The position numbers were made by a program, and so were the translations under genes. From positions 1 through 5,184 of the forward strand of contig MNYL01000224.1 of the NCBI GenBank assembly GCA_001873075.1: 5,184 nucleotides of DNA. The letters are read 5' to 3'. The notes beneath the pieces are model-generated. The model was not told the DNA's origin. It saw only the letters and a program-made list of their open reading frames with translations, and searched no databases. The DNA comes from Fibrobacteres bacterium CG2_30_45_31 (GTDB lineage: Bacteria; Fibrobacterota; Fibrobacteria; Fibrobacterales; Fibrobacteraceae). Within the stretch, counting starts at the first letter, position 1; each line of letters starts with the position of its first letter. Of the stretch, positions 1-5,126 are shown piece after piece.

Positions 1-121
1 TGCTTACGTGTTACTCACCCGTTCGCCGCTCGGCTCAGTATTGCTACTGTCCTCGCTCGACTTGCATGTATAAAACACTCCACCAGCGTTCGTTCTGAGC
101 CAGGATCAAACTCTTCATTGT
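1..121 (-). rRNA. rrs: 16S ribosomal RNA, 5' end (partial)
   Basis: Read on the minus strand, this is the start of 16S rRNA. The near-universal AGAGTTTGATCCTGGCTCAG motif lies at 114 down to 95, followed by AACGAACGCTGG, the ATGCAAGTCGAG motif and the GGCGAACGGGTGAGTAACACGT block of the V1/V2 region. The first motif base corresponds to E. coli position 8, which puts the mature 5' end near 121. The rest of the gene runs off the left edge. The segment between GTCGAG and GGCGAACGG is short, so helix 6 (V1) is compact. About 120 nt is not enough to name the organism by eye; a Fibrobacterota-like lineage is only a guess. Confidence 0.97.
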
Positions 122-271
122 TTTATTAATAAGTCTTTATCCTGACACGCTTCACTATTTTTCAATTCAATTCAATTGACTTGAACCATCACTCAAGCAC
201 ATCTCCAAATCCTTCAATAAGCCTGCTAAACGCTTTGGTTTAGGTCACCCCCGAACTCTCGTCCGGAAGTG
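122..271 (-). other. 16S rRNA operon leader (untranslated transcript 5' region)
   Basis: This is the region between the proposed rRNA transcription start (near 271) and the mature 16S 5' end (near 121), about 150 nt. It has no coding potential. It opens with a strong hairpin (246-271), then contains a small stem-loop CTTGAG/TTCAAG (180-197, read on the minus strand) and three tandem copies of the pentamer TTCAA (161-175 on plus). The sequence just before the mature 5' end is AT-rich. A leader normally pairs with the 3' flank of 16S to form the RNase III stem, but that partner lies outside the window. I see no convincing boxA antitermination element. Confidence 0.65.
246..271 (-). other. Stem-loop at the start of the rRNA leader, GNRA tetraloop
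   Basis: On the minus strand the sequence is CACTTCCGGAC, loop GAGA, GTTCGGGGGTG. All 11 positions pair if G-U pairs are counted, and the loop fits the GNRA class. The stem begins at about the predicted +1 of the rRNA promoter, so the primary transcript would start directly in a stable hairpin. It has no following U-tract, so it is not a typical intrinsic terminator. Confidence 0.6.
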
Positions 272-277
272 AGGCCA

Positions 278-305
278 ATTGTAGAAAACCCATTCCGGTT
301 TGCAA
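278..305 (-). promoter_or_regulatory. rRNA operon promoter, sigma70 type
   Basis: On the minus strand there is a -35 box TTGCAA (300-305) and a -10 box TACAAT (278-283), separated by 16 bp, as is common for rrn promoters. Initiation is predicted at about 270-272. The placement, some 150 nt upstream of mature 16S and directly downstream of an A/T-rich tract, fits a strong rRNA promoter. Confidence 0.75.
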
Positions 306-350
306 GGGATTTTTATAAAAAAATTCATTTTTCTTGTTTTTTTAACAATT
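306..350 (-). promoter_or_regulatory. A/T-rich UP-element-like tract
   Basis: Immediately upstream of the rRNA -35 box lies about 45 bp that is almost entirely A and T, with phased A and T runs (on the minus strand AAAAAAAC, GAAAAATG, TTTTTTTATAAAAAT). In established rrn promoters such a tract binds the RNA polymerase alpha C-terminal domains and boosts initiation. The remainder of the gap, 351-445, shows no further recognisable element. Confidence 0.5.
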
Positions 351-431
351 TACACGTTTTACCGCAAATATTCGCTCTAAAGAACCCTTTTACAAACAAA
401 TTGTCCACAGTCGTAATTTGGGTTTTCAGTA

Positions 432-480
432 GCCTTTTGGCAAAATCAATCTAAAAGAGCCTCTATTTGCCCCAAAAGGC
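432..480 (-). repeat. Inverted repeat across the miaA stop codon
   Basis: GCCTTTTGG (432-440) and CCAAAAGGC (472-480) are exact reverse complements, extended inward by CAAA (441-444) with TTTG (466-469) across a 2-nt bulge. The miaA stop codon lies in the loop. No U-tract follows in the miaA direction, so it is only a weak terminator candidate; it could instead be a 3'-end RNA structure. Confidence 0.4.
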
Positions 481-1345
481 CCGCTACAGAGCCCTCGATT
501 TCGAATCGAGTCGCCTCTGTCTGGTGTCTAAACCATGTCAATTGACGTTTGGCAAACCGGCGAGTCTCTTGTTGCACAGACATAAGGACTTCATCAAAGC
601 ATTTCTTTCCGCACAAATGATCGGCCCATTCTCTATATCCTAAACTTTGCCAAGCAGGAGCGTCTATGGGAACCGTATTCAAAAGGGCTTCTACTTCCGC
701 AATCCATCCAGCGGCAACCATCCTGACAACACGTTCATCAATGTTTGCATACAATACTTGTCGCGGGCGGTCAAGCCAAAAAGTTTTGATCTTACCAAGG
801 CCACCCACACGATTGTTTCGGATATCTGAAAACTTCTGGCCCGTTTGCGTACAAATTTCTAATGTCCGCAGAATTCGCTGTTTATCGCTTGCAAGAATTG
901 TTTCCATTGCTTTTGGATCTTTTTCACAAGCTTCTTTGTACAAAGTTTCTAAGCCTTCGCGATCTAACCTAGCATAAAGTGTTGCACGCACATTTTCTGA
1001 AATGGAAGGAATTTCGGGAAGCCCTTCAATCAAAGCTTGTAAGTACATTCCCGTTCCACCCACGAGCACGTATTTTTTTTGCGAAGTATTTTCAAGTAGC
1101 TCCTTTACCTCTTTGCAAAAACGCCCCGCCGAATAACACTCCAAGGGAGGCAAAAAGTCAACGAAATGATGAACCACTTGTTTACGGTCCTCAATCGTTG
1201 GCTGTGCTGTACCTATGCAAAAGCCCGTATATATTTGTCTAGAATCAAAAGAAATTATTTCTGCATCGTAATGCTTTGCAAGCAGTACTGCAAGTTCTGT
1301 TTTTCCGACACCGGTAGCTCCGACCAAGGCACATAGGATAGGCAT
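446..1345 (-). CDS. miaA: tRNA dimethylallyltransferase (MiaA)
   Basis: MiaA transfers the dimethylallyl group of DMAPP to N6 of adenosine 37 in tRNAs reading UNN codons; it is cytosolic. The 299-residue product has the family's usual length and all main motifs: P-loop GATGVGKT at 9-16, the DSRQIY segment at 34-39 containing the catalytic Asp34, GGTGMY at 96-101, DKQRILRTLE at 154-163 (the DPQRxxRALE motif), QSLGYREW at 233-240 and TRRFAKRQLTWFR at 261-273, which helps grip the tRNA. The ATG at 1345 is chosen because the P-loop follows at the expected distance; no Shine-Dalgarno is visible before it. The gene is divergent from the deacetylase-like gene (30-bp gap) and lies upstream of, and in the same direction as, the rRNA operon, separated by that operon's own promoter. 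It appears intact. Confidence 0.97.
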   Translation of the reverse strand: MPILCALVGATGVGKTELAVLLAKHYDAEIISFDSRQIYTGFCIGTAQPTIEDRKQVVHHFVDFLPPLECYSAGRFCKEVKELLENTSQKKYVLVGGTGMYLQALIEGLPEIPSISENVRATLYARLDREGLETLYKEACEKDPKAMETILASDKQRILRTLEICTQTGQKFSDIRNNRVGGLGKIKTFWLDRPRQVLYANIDERVVRMVAAGWIAEVEALLNTVPIDAPAWQSLGYREWADHLCGKKCFDEVLMSVQQETRRFAKRQLTWFRHQTEATRFEIEGSVAGLLGQIEALLD

Positions 1346-1359
1346 ACGGCATCAATCTA

Positions 1360-1367
1360 GTTATATT
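1360..1367. promoter_or_regulatory. Overlapping divergent -10 candidates in the 30-bp miaA/deacetylase gap
   Basis: The divergent gap is only 30 bp (1346-1375). On plus, TATATT (1362-1367) ends 8 nt before the ATG at 1376. On minus, TATAAC (1365 down to 1360) ends 14 nt before the miaA ATG. No good -35 is visible for either, and any -35 would lie inside the opposite gene. This is inferred from position and base composition only. Confidence 0.3.
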
Positions 1368-1375
1368 TGTCCTGC

Positions 1376-2464
1376 ATGAGAAAATTACGACACTTAATTA
1401 TCTTTCTTTCCTTAGTGACCATTCTACTCTTCGTAGGATACGTTGTTCCTCATTTTTTTGCTGTTCCACAAATTTCATTTCTTTCTCAATTTCAGAGTTC
1501 TCCCGAAGTCACAGATACAATCCCCACAGATACACTTCCCTACATAGACCAGTTAAAAAATTCAATTCCTGTAATTAAAGTGATCCCCGCAAGAAAATCC
1601 AACCGAGAAGTTTGGATGGTGGGAAAAGGAATTTCCTTACCCAATTATTTGTTACGAGCACAAAAGCATCTTGAAAAGCAACAAGGTCGGGTACTTCGCA
1701 TGGAAGAACTTGCGAAACCGAATGCGGTGAACTTTGATTTTAGAACTCCCGATGGGGATACGCTTCAAATAGAACTGCGCACTTCAGAGATCTTCCTGGA
1801 TAGCGCGTCTCAAATAGCAGTCGCCTTTATGGTGGATACCTTGACGTTAGAATCGCTCAACGCTCTCAACAAACTTCCTTTTGGTTATGCCCTTTTAATC
1901 ACTCCATTTCAGGCACCCCCGAGTCTATTTTACGATCTCGATCGATTAAAAAATAAGGAACTGGTTATCTGGCTACCGATGGAATCTTATTCCCTCCAAG
2001 AAAACCGGCTCGCTCAAGATGCTATTTGCATTCACCATACAGAAAAAGCTATTGAGGAAAAAATTGAAAACGCGTTCAGCAGAATTCCAAATGCAGCAGG
2101 GGTGGCGACACGCATGGGTCAACGCGCCGTCGAGCACCGCAATCTTCTCAATGCTCTTTTCAAACCCATCAGCGAACACCAACGGTGGTTTTTAGATTTG
2201 ACACAGAATCGTTATTCAAAAGTTCCAGAAGCTTGCAAAAATTTCAGTATGACATGCAAACAAATAACCCCCTATACAACAAAGGTCTCTTTGGAAAAGT
2301 ATATTAGCGATGGGTTATGGTCTGCTACCCGTACAGGCAGTGCTGTATTAGTACTTCCTCTTACAGAGGAATCCTTAGGAGTCGTTAAAGATCTTAAAGA
2401 AAAAACTTCTGTACAAGGGACAGAAATAGTCAACCTTTCTAATGTTATCGCCACTGGCGAATAG
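1376..2464 (+). CDS. Divergent polysaccharide deacetylase-family protein, membrane-anchored, probably catalytically degenerate
   Basis: The product has 362 residues. Residues 7-25 form one hydrophobic segment after a basic start (MRKLRH), so it is probably a signal anchor with the rest in the periplasm. A polar linker and an alpha/beta region (about 65-140) precede a domain from about 145 to 330 that resembles the divergent polysaccharide deacetylase (YibQ) family in motif order: IAVAFMVDTL (147-156), ALLITPF, ELVIWLPMES (195-204), GVATRMGQ (242-249) and RWFLDLTQN (270-278). In the family these blocks usually read IDDLG, HLPMEP, NHMGS and LDSRT; here the second Asp, the His residues and the Ser are replaced. 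The fold is therefore likely kept, but hydrolase activity is doubtful. The ATG at 1376 is preferred over the TTG at 1367 because it starts the signal anchor; neither has a Shine-Dalgarno. pdxJ follows nine bases after the stop, probably co-transcribed. The family call rests on remembered motifs. Confidence 0.7.
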   Translation: MRKLRHLIIFLSLVTILLFVGYVVPHFFAVPQISFLSQFQSSPEVTDTIPTDTLPYIDQLKNSIPVIKVIPARKSNREVWMVGKGISLPNYLLRAQKHLEKQQGRVLRMEELAKPNAVNFDFRTPDGDTLQIELRTSEIFLDSASQIAVAFMVDTLTLESLNALNKLPFGYALLITPFQAPPSLFYDLDRLKNKELVIWLPMESYSLQENRLAQDAICIHHTEKAIEEKIENAFSRIPNAAGVATRMGQRAVEHRNLLNALFKPISEHQRWFLDLTQNRYSKVPEACKNFSMTCKQITPYTTKVSLEKYISDGLWSATRTGSAVLVLPLTEESLGVVKDLKEKTSVQGTEIVNLSNVIATGE

Positions 2465-2467
2465 GAG
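2463..2467 (+). promoter_or_regulatory. Ribosome binding site of pdxJ
   Basis: AGGAG lies 6 nt before the ATG at 2474 and overlaps the TAG stop (2462-2464) of the upstream gene. It fixes the ATG rather than the TTG at 2468 as the pdxJ start, and suggests that translation of the two genes is coupled. Confidence 0.75.
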
Positions 2468-2473
2468 TTGAAC

Positions 2474-3211
2474 ATGGCAGTCAAGTTAGGTGTAAACATT
2501 GACCACATTGCGACGATCCGCGAAGCTCGGAAAATCCGTGAACCAGATCCAGTCGCCGCCGCAGTCCTTGCAGAACTTGCCGGTTGTCATGGAATTACAG
2601 CTCATTTACGCGAAGACAAACGTCACATCCAAGATCGTGACATTCGTATTCTTCGCGGCGTGACCACAACACATCTTAATATGGAAATGGCCCCTACACA
2701 AGAAATGGTTCAATTTGCGATTGACGTTCAACCAGACATGGTCACCCTAGTCCCCGAAAATAGACAAGAGATTACCACAGAAGGTGGACTGAATGTTGCC
2801 GCCAAAATAGAGGACTTAAGTCAAGTCATTGCAACACTTAAAAACAATGATATCGCAGTGAGTGTGTTCATTGATGCGGAAACAGATCAAGTAAAAGCAG
2901 CTCGTAAAGTCGGTGCCGACTTCGTCGAATTCCATACAGGTCGTTTTGCAAACGCTTTTGATATGGGTACGGCACAAGATCTCGACCGCGAATTTTCCGC
3001 CATGCAAGACATGACTGTTCTTGCTAGGAAATACGGACTGCGCGTTAATGCGGGTCACGGACTGAACTATCGAAACGTGGGTTACATCGCGTCTATTGAA
3101 GGCATTGAAGAATTGAACATCGGCCACAGCATTATCGGGCGAGCCGCTCTTGTCGGCATGGATCGCGCGGTAAAAGAAATGCTCGACGCCATTCGACGCG
3201 CCGAGCATTAA
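2474..3211 (+). CDS. pdxJ: Pyridoxine 5'-phosphate synthase (PdxJ)
   Basis: PdxJ condenses 1-deoxy-D-xylulose 5-phosphate with 3-amino-2-oxopropyl phosphate to form pyridoxine 5'-phosphate, the ring-closing step of the DXP-dependent vitamin B6 pathway, in the cytosol. The 245-residue product is a full-length TIM-barrel enzyme with the characteristic motifs: NIDHIATIR (8-16), GITAHLREDKRHIQDRD (40-56) with the catalytic-type His44, HLNMEMA with Glu71, VTLVPE (90-95), FHTGRFANAF (153-162), NAGHGLNY (192-199) with His195, and the phosphate-binding end ELNIGHSIIGRAALVGM (213-229). The key His/Glu/His set known from E. coli PdxJ is present. Start choice follows the AGGAG site. The gene is second in a two-gene unit after the deacetylase-like gene; no functional link between the two is obvious. 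Confidence 0.98.
   Translation: MAVKLGVNIDHIATIREARKIREPDPVAAAVLAELAGCHGITAHLREDKRHIQDRDIRILRGVTTTHLNMEMAPTQEMVQFAIDVQPDMVTLVPENRQEITTEGGLNVAAKIEDLSQVIATLKNNDIAVSVFIDAETDQVKAARKVGADFVEFHTGRFANAFDMGTAQDLDREFSAMQDMTVLARKYGLRVNAGHGLNYRNVGYIASIEGIEELNIGHSIIGRAALVGMDRAVKEMLDAIRRAEH
3179..3208. terminator. Candidate bidirectional terminator at the pdxJ 3' end
   Basis: ATGCTCG (3179-3185) pairs exactly with CGAGCAT (3202-3208), with a further CGC/GCG inside after one mismatch. On plus it is followed by TAATTTGTT; on minus it is followed by TTCTTTTA. It sits between two convergent genes, where a shared terminator is expected. Part of the stem encodes the last PdxJ residues and the U-tracts are imperfect, so termination is plausible but not certain. 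Confidence 0.4.
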
Positions 3212-3231
3212 TTTGTTCAAAACTAAAAAAG

Positions 3232-3891
3232 CTAAGTACTCTGGGTAGCATCGTCGCTTTCGACGAGTGCTTCTTTGTATTCTTCAACGGTTGCCACATA
3301 CTCTTCGATCATGTTCTTCTTAGAATTCAAGTGGCCCAAAATGATATTCAAATGCTCTTCCCGAAACACAGCCTTCAACTGGCGAGTAGCGCGGCCCTTG
3401 TAGTCCCATTCCTTAAGAAGTTCATCGGAAATGACAAAACTATCCTCAAGAGCCACAAAATACATTGGCCCCCAAACAGCCATATCTTTTTCTAACTGCA
3501 TACATTCGGGTTCTGCAGCCCCCGGAGTGGCCATATACTTTTGAATGTGACGTGTACGAACATCTTTGATCTTATCGATGCGCATATACCCCATAATCAC
3601 ATACTTGTTCTTAAAGTCCGAAGCACTCATTCCTTCATAGCGAGTACCAAACAAAACGTATCGAGATTTATTTTTGACAATGCTATTCATGTTCTTAGCA
3701 TTGCAACAGCTAATGAGCCCATAGGTACTTGTCTCGTAATTTGGCTCAAAAAAGCAACCTTTACCGTTTTCATTCAGTTGGTCGCGGACAGGAACAATGG
3801 ACTGATGGCTGGTTTCAACGTATAGCAAGGCACCGGTAATATTACCGCGGTAATCCTGCCATCCTTCAAGGTTAATCTGTGTTTTTGGCAT
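3232..3891 (-). CDS. Hypothetical protein, 219 residues
   Basis: I do not recognise this protein. From the ATG at 3891 it has 219 residues, with no signal peptide or membrane segment, so it is probably cytosolic. It begins MPKTQINLEGWQDYRGN. A beta-rich centre holds SCCNAKNMNS (61-70), RYVLFGTRYEG (77-87) and KYVIMGYMRIDKIKDV (96-111), followed by an aromatic patch AVWGPMYFVALEDSFVIS (138-155). The C-terminus is charged and probably helical (about 172-215). The strand pattern vaguely recalls small PUA/EVE/ASCH-like nucleic-acid-binding folds, but that is a weak guess. An in-frame TTG at 3975 would add 28 residues. The ATG is preferred because GGAAGA precedes it at about 7 nt and the promoter at 3974-4002 places transcription start near 3967, downstream of that TTG. 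Base usage resembles the neighbours. It converges on pdxJ and has its own promoter. Confidence 0.8.
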   Translation of the reverse strand: MPKTQINLEGWQDYRGNITGALLYVETSHQSIVPVRDQLNENGKGCFFEPNYETSTYGLISCCNAKNMNSIVKNKSRYVLFGTRYEGMSASDFKNKYVIMGYMRIDKIKDVRTRHIQKYMATPGAAEPECMQLEKDMAVWGPMYFVALEDSFVISDELLKEWDYKGRATRQLKAVFREEHLNIILGHLNSKKNMIEEYVATVEEYKEALVESDDATQST

Positions 3892-3973
3892 TTTTTTCTT
3901 CCAGTCATAAAAAAGGTGACGTTTAAATAAAAGAAAACTGATCGGACCTAAGTAGGTTCGTTCTCTGCCCCGC

Positions 3974-4002
3974 AAGATATAATTTGATTATCAAAAAGTC
4001 AA
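3974..4002 (-). promoter_or_regulatory. Promoter of the orphan gene, with a palindrome in the spacer
   Basis: On the minus strand there is a -35 box TTGACT (3997-4002) and a -10 box TATCTT (3974-3979), spaced exactly 17 bp. The -35 overlaps the last murI codons. The spacer contains the perfect palindrome TTTGAT-A-ATCAAA (3983-3995), a possible operator. The predicted start near 3967 leaves a leader of about 75 nt before the ATG at 3891, including a small ACCT/AGGT stem-loop. Confidence 0.55.
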
Positions 4003-4800
4003 TGATTCAGCAAAAATTTGAGTTTCTCCAAATAAAGAAGCCCCCATTTCAAAAAATTCTGGGGTATCCGTAGTAAAAAAATGCGTTTTTCCGTTTTTTT
4101 TAAGCTTTGAATCTATTTCCGGGTGCTTCTTTAAGTATTCAACCGTTTTGGAAGCCACTATTTCCCCTTGAGCAACGAGCGCGATTTGTGATGGCAACTC
4201 CAGACGAATAAGGGGTTCGAGTAAAGGATAATGTGTACAAGCGAGGAGAACCGTATCAATTTGAGGATCTTGAGCTAAAAGTTTGGATACATCTTGGTGG
4301 ACAAAATACCGAGCTCCTTCAGAATTCAATTCTCCATTTTCTACAAGAGGAACCCACAAGGGGCAAGCCTGTTGTGAAACCGCCAAGTTCGGGAAAAAAT
4401 GTTGTATTTCAAGGGGATAACTCCCAGAAGCAACCGTCCCTGTAGTGCCCAAAATACCAATGTGACCTGTTTTAGAAATGTTTCCTATTTCTTCTGCAGT
4501 AGGTCTGATAATGCCCAAAACCCGATTATTCGGGGCAATATGCGGCAAATCTTGTTGTTGAATGGTCCGAAGAGCTCTTGCAGAAGCGGTATTACACGCT
4601 AAGATCACCAAAGGACAACCCTTATCAAACAAAGCGGTAACGGCTTCCAACGTATAACGGTAGATGGTTTCAAAGGTACGAGATCCGTAAGGAGCTCGCG
4701 CATTATCTCCCAAATACAAGAAATCATACTGTGGAAGCACCTTTCGCAATTCGCGAAGAATGGTTAAGCCACCGAATCCGGAATCAAATACACCGATCAT
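3991..4800 (-). CDS. murI: Glutamate racemase (MurI)
   Basis: MurI converts L-glutamate to D-glutamate for peptidoglycan stem peptides, in the cytosol and without a cofactor. The 269-residue product is full length for the Asp/Glu racemase family and has both halves of the two-cysteine active site: GVFDSGFGG (3-11, Asp6 and Ser7), YLGDNARAPYG (29-39), ILACNTASA (66-74) with catalytic Cys69, GILGTTGTV (115-123), and LLACTHYPLL (185-194) with catalytic Cys188 and His190. Translation ends with tandem in-frame stops TGA TAA. The ATG at 4800 is preferred because the conserved GVFDSG block follows at once; a TTG two codons upstream (4804-4806) is also in frame. No Shine-Dalgarno is visible before either. 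A MITE-like element lies about 60 bp upstream of the start. Confidence 0.97.
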   Translation of the reverse strand: MIGVFDSGFGGLTILRELRKVLPQYDFLYLGDNARAPYGSRTFETIYRYTLEAVTALFDKGCPLVILACNTASARALRTIQQQDLPHIAPNNRVLGIIRPTAEEIGNISKTGHIGILGTTGTVASGSYPLEIQHFFPNLAVSQQACPLWVPLVENGELNSEGARYFVHQDVSKLLAQDPQIDTVLLACTHYPLLEPLIRLELPSQIALVAQGEIVASKTVEYLKKHPEIDSKLKKNGKTHFFTTDTPEFFEMGASLFGETQIFAESLTF

Positions 4801-4807
4801 GTTCAAG

Positions 4808-4813
4808 AATATA
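4808..4813 (-). promoter_or_regulatory. Possible -10 box just before murI
   Basis: TATATT on the minus strand ends 7 nt before the murI ATG, so a transcript starting from it would be almost leaderless, which would fit the lack of a Shine-Dalgarno. No -35 is recognisable at 16-18 bp. A competing -10, TATAAT at 4862-4867, lies further upstream in the flanking repeat of the MITE-like element. Confidence 0.25.
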
Positions 4814-4861
4814 GCTATAACCAGAAGATTTCGCTCTTAGGATAAAGAACAATAATCTTAA

Positions 4862-4868
4862 ATTATAG
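4862..4868. repeat. Left copy of 7-bp direct repeat ATTATAG (putative target-site duplication)
   Basis: ATTATAG occurs here and at 5157-5163, immediately outside the two inverted repeats of the inserted element. On the minus strand it supplies a perfect -10 hexamer TATAAT facing murI. Confidence 0.5.
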
Positions 4869-4869
4869 G

Positions 4870-4896
4870 ACGCCTCTAAAAATTGGTTTGCAACCA
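4870..4896 (+). repeat. Left terminal inverted repeat of the MITE-like element
   Basis: It consists of ACGCCTCTAAAAATT followed by GGTTTGCAACCA. It matches the reverse complement of 5127-5156 at 14 of the 15 outer bases and again at TTT and GCAACCA after 1-nt and 2-nt gaps. Confidence 0.65.
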
Positions 4897-4925
4897 CAAA
4901 ATTGATAATGTTGTTCTAATAGCCT

Positions 4926-4950
4926 CTTTTAGCAACGACTGTTGCAAAAG
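4926..4950. repeat. Hairpin inside the MITE-like element
   Basis: CTTTT, a bulged A, then GCAAC, loop GACT, GTTGC, AAAAG: ten base pairs with a single bulge. There is no U-tract on either side, so it is not a standard terminator. Confidence 0.5.
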
Positions 4951-4975
4951 CCGAATACAACGACAAAGCTTGCTT

Positions 4976-5057
4976 TGACACTGTTGAGGCGGAACAACAG
5001 AGCGAAGCTCACTAAACGATGTGCCACAGCCAATTTGTTGCAGTGTCACGTTGTTCC
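4976..5057. repeat. Two interleaved 8-bp inverted repeats (pseudoknot-type order)
   Basis: TGACACTG (4976-4983) is the exact reverse complement of CAGTGTCA (5041-5048). GGAACAAC (4991-4998) is the exact reverse complement of GTTGTTCC (5050-5057). The arms alternate (a, b, a', b'), so both can only form together as a pseudoknot, or else as alternatives. Confidence 0.45.
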
Positions 5058-5126
5058 ATCCTCACCCCTGCGGGGCTGTGGGTCAGCTCTGCGAAGCCTG
5101 ATGTTTCGCTACAGGAAACCGACTTC

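Noticed and set aside
180..197. Leader stem-loop near a TGCTTGAG sequence as an rrn boxB/boxA antitermination site
   Set aside because: The boxA consensus (TGCTCTTT) is not matched well enough to call.
401..409. TTGTCCACA, one mismatch from a DnaA box
   Set aside because: A single isolated near-match with no cluster, no dnaA/dnaN nearby and no other sign of an origin.
269..454. 61-codon plus-strand open frame in the rRNA promoter region
   Set aside because: It lies antisense to the rRNA promoter and A/T-rich tract and runs into the miaA 3' end, with no ribosome binding site and phenylalanine-rich composition from T runs.
1362..1369. TATATTTG as a Bacteroidetes-type TAnnTTTG -7 element
   Set aside because: No matching -33 TTTG is present, and other promoters in the window (TTGCAA/TACAAT, TTGACT/TATCTT) follow the ordinary sigma70 pattern.
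2816..3220. 134-codon minus-strand frame opposite pdxJ
   Set aside because: pdxJ is unmistakable by its motifs; the antisense frame shows no family features.
3541..3825. 94-codon plus-strand frame opposite the orphan gene
   Set aside because: Shadow of the minus-strand gene, which has a promoter, a ribosome binding site and more natural protein composition.
3892..3975. TTG-initiated 28-residue N-terminal extension of the orphan gene
   Set aside because: The predicted transcription start lies inside it and no ribosome binding site precedes the TTG; the ATG at 3891 has GGAAGA upstream.
5039..5090. CCCC-TGC-GGGG and other short GC-rich hairpins in the element as a terminator
   Set aside because: Stems are only 4 bp and no U-tract follows on either strand.
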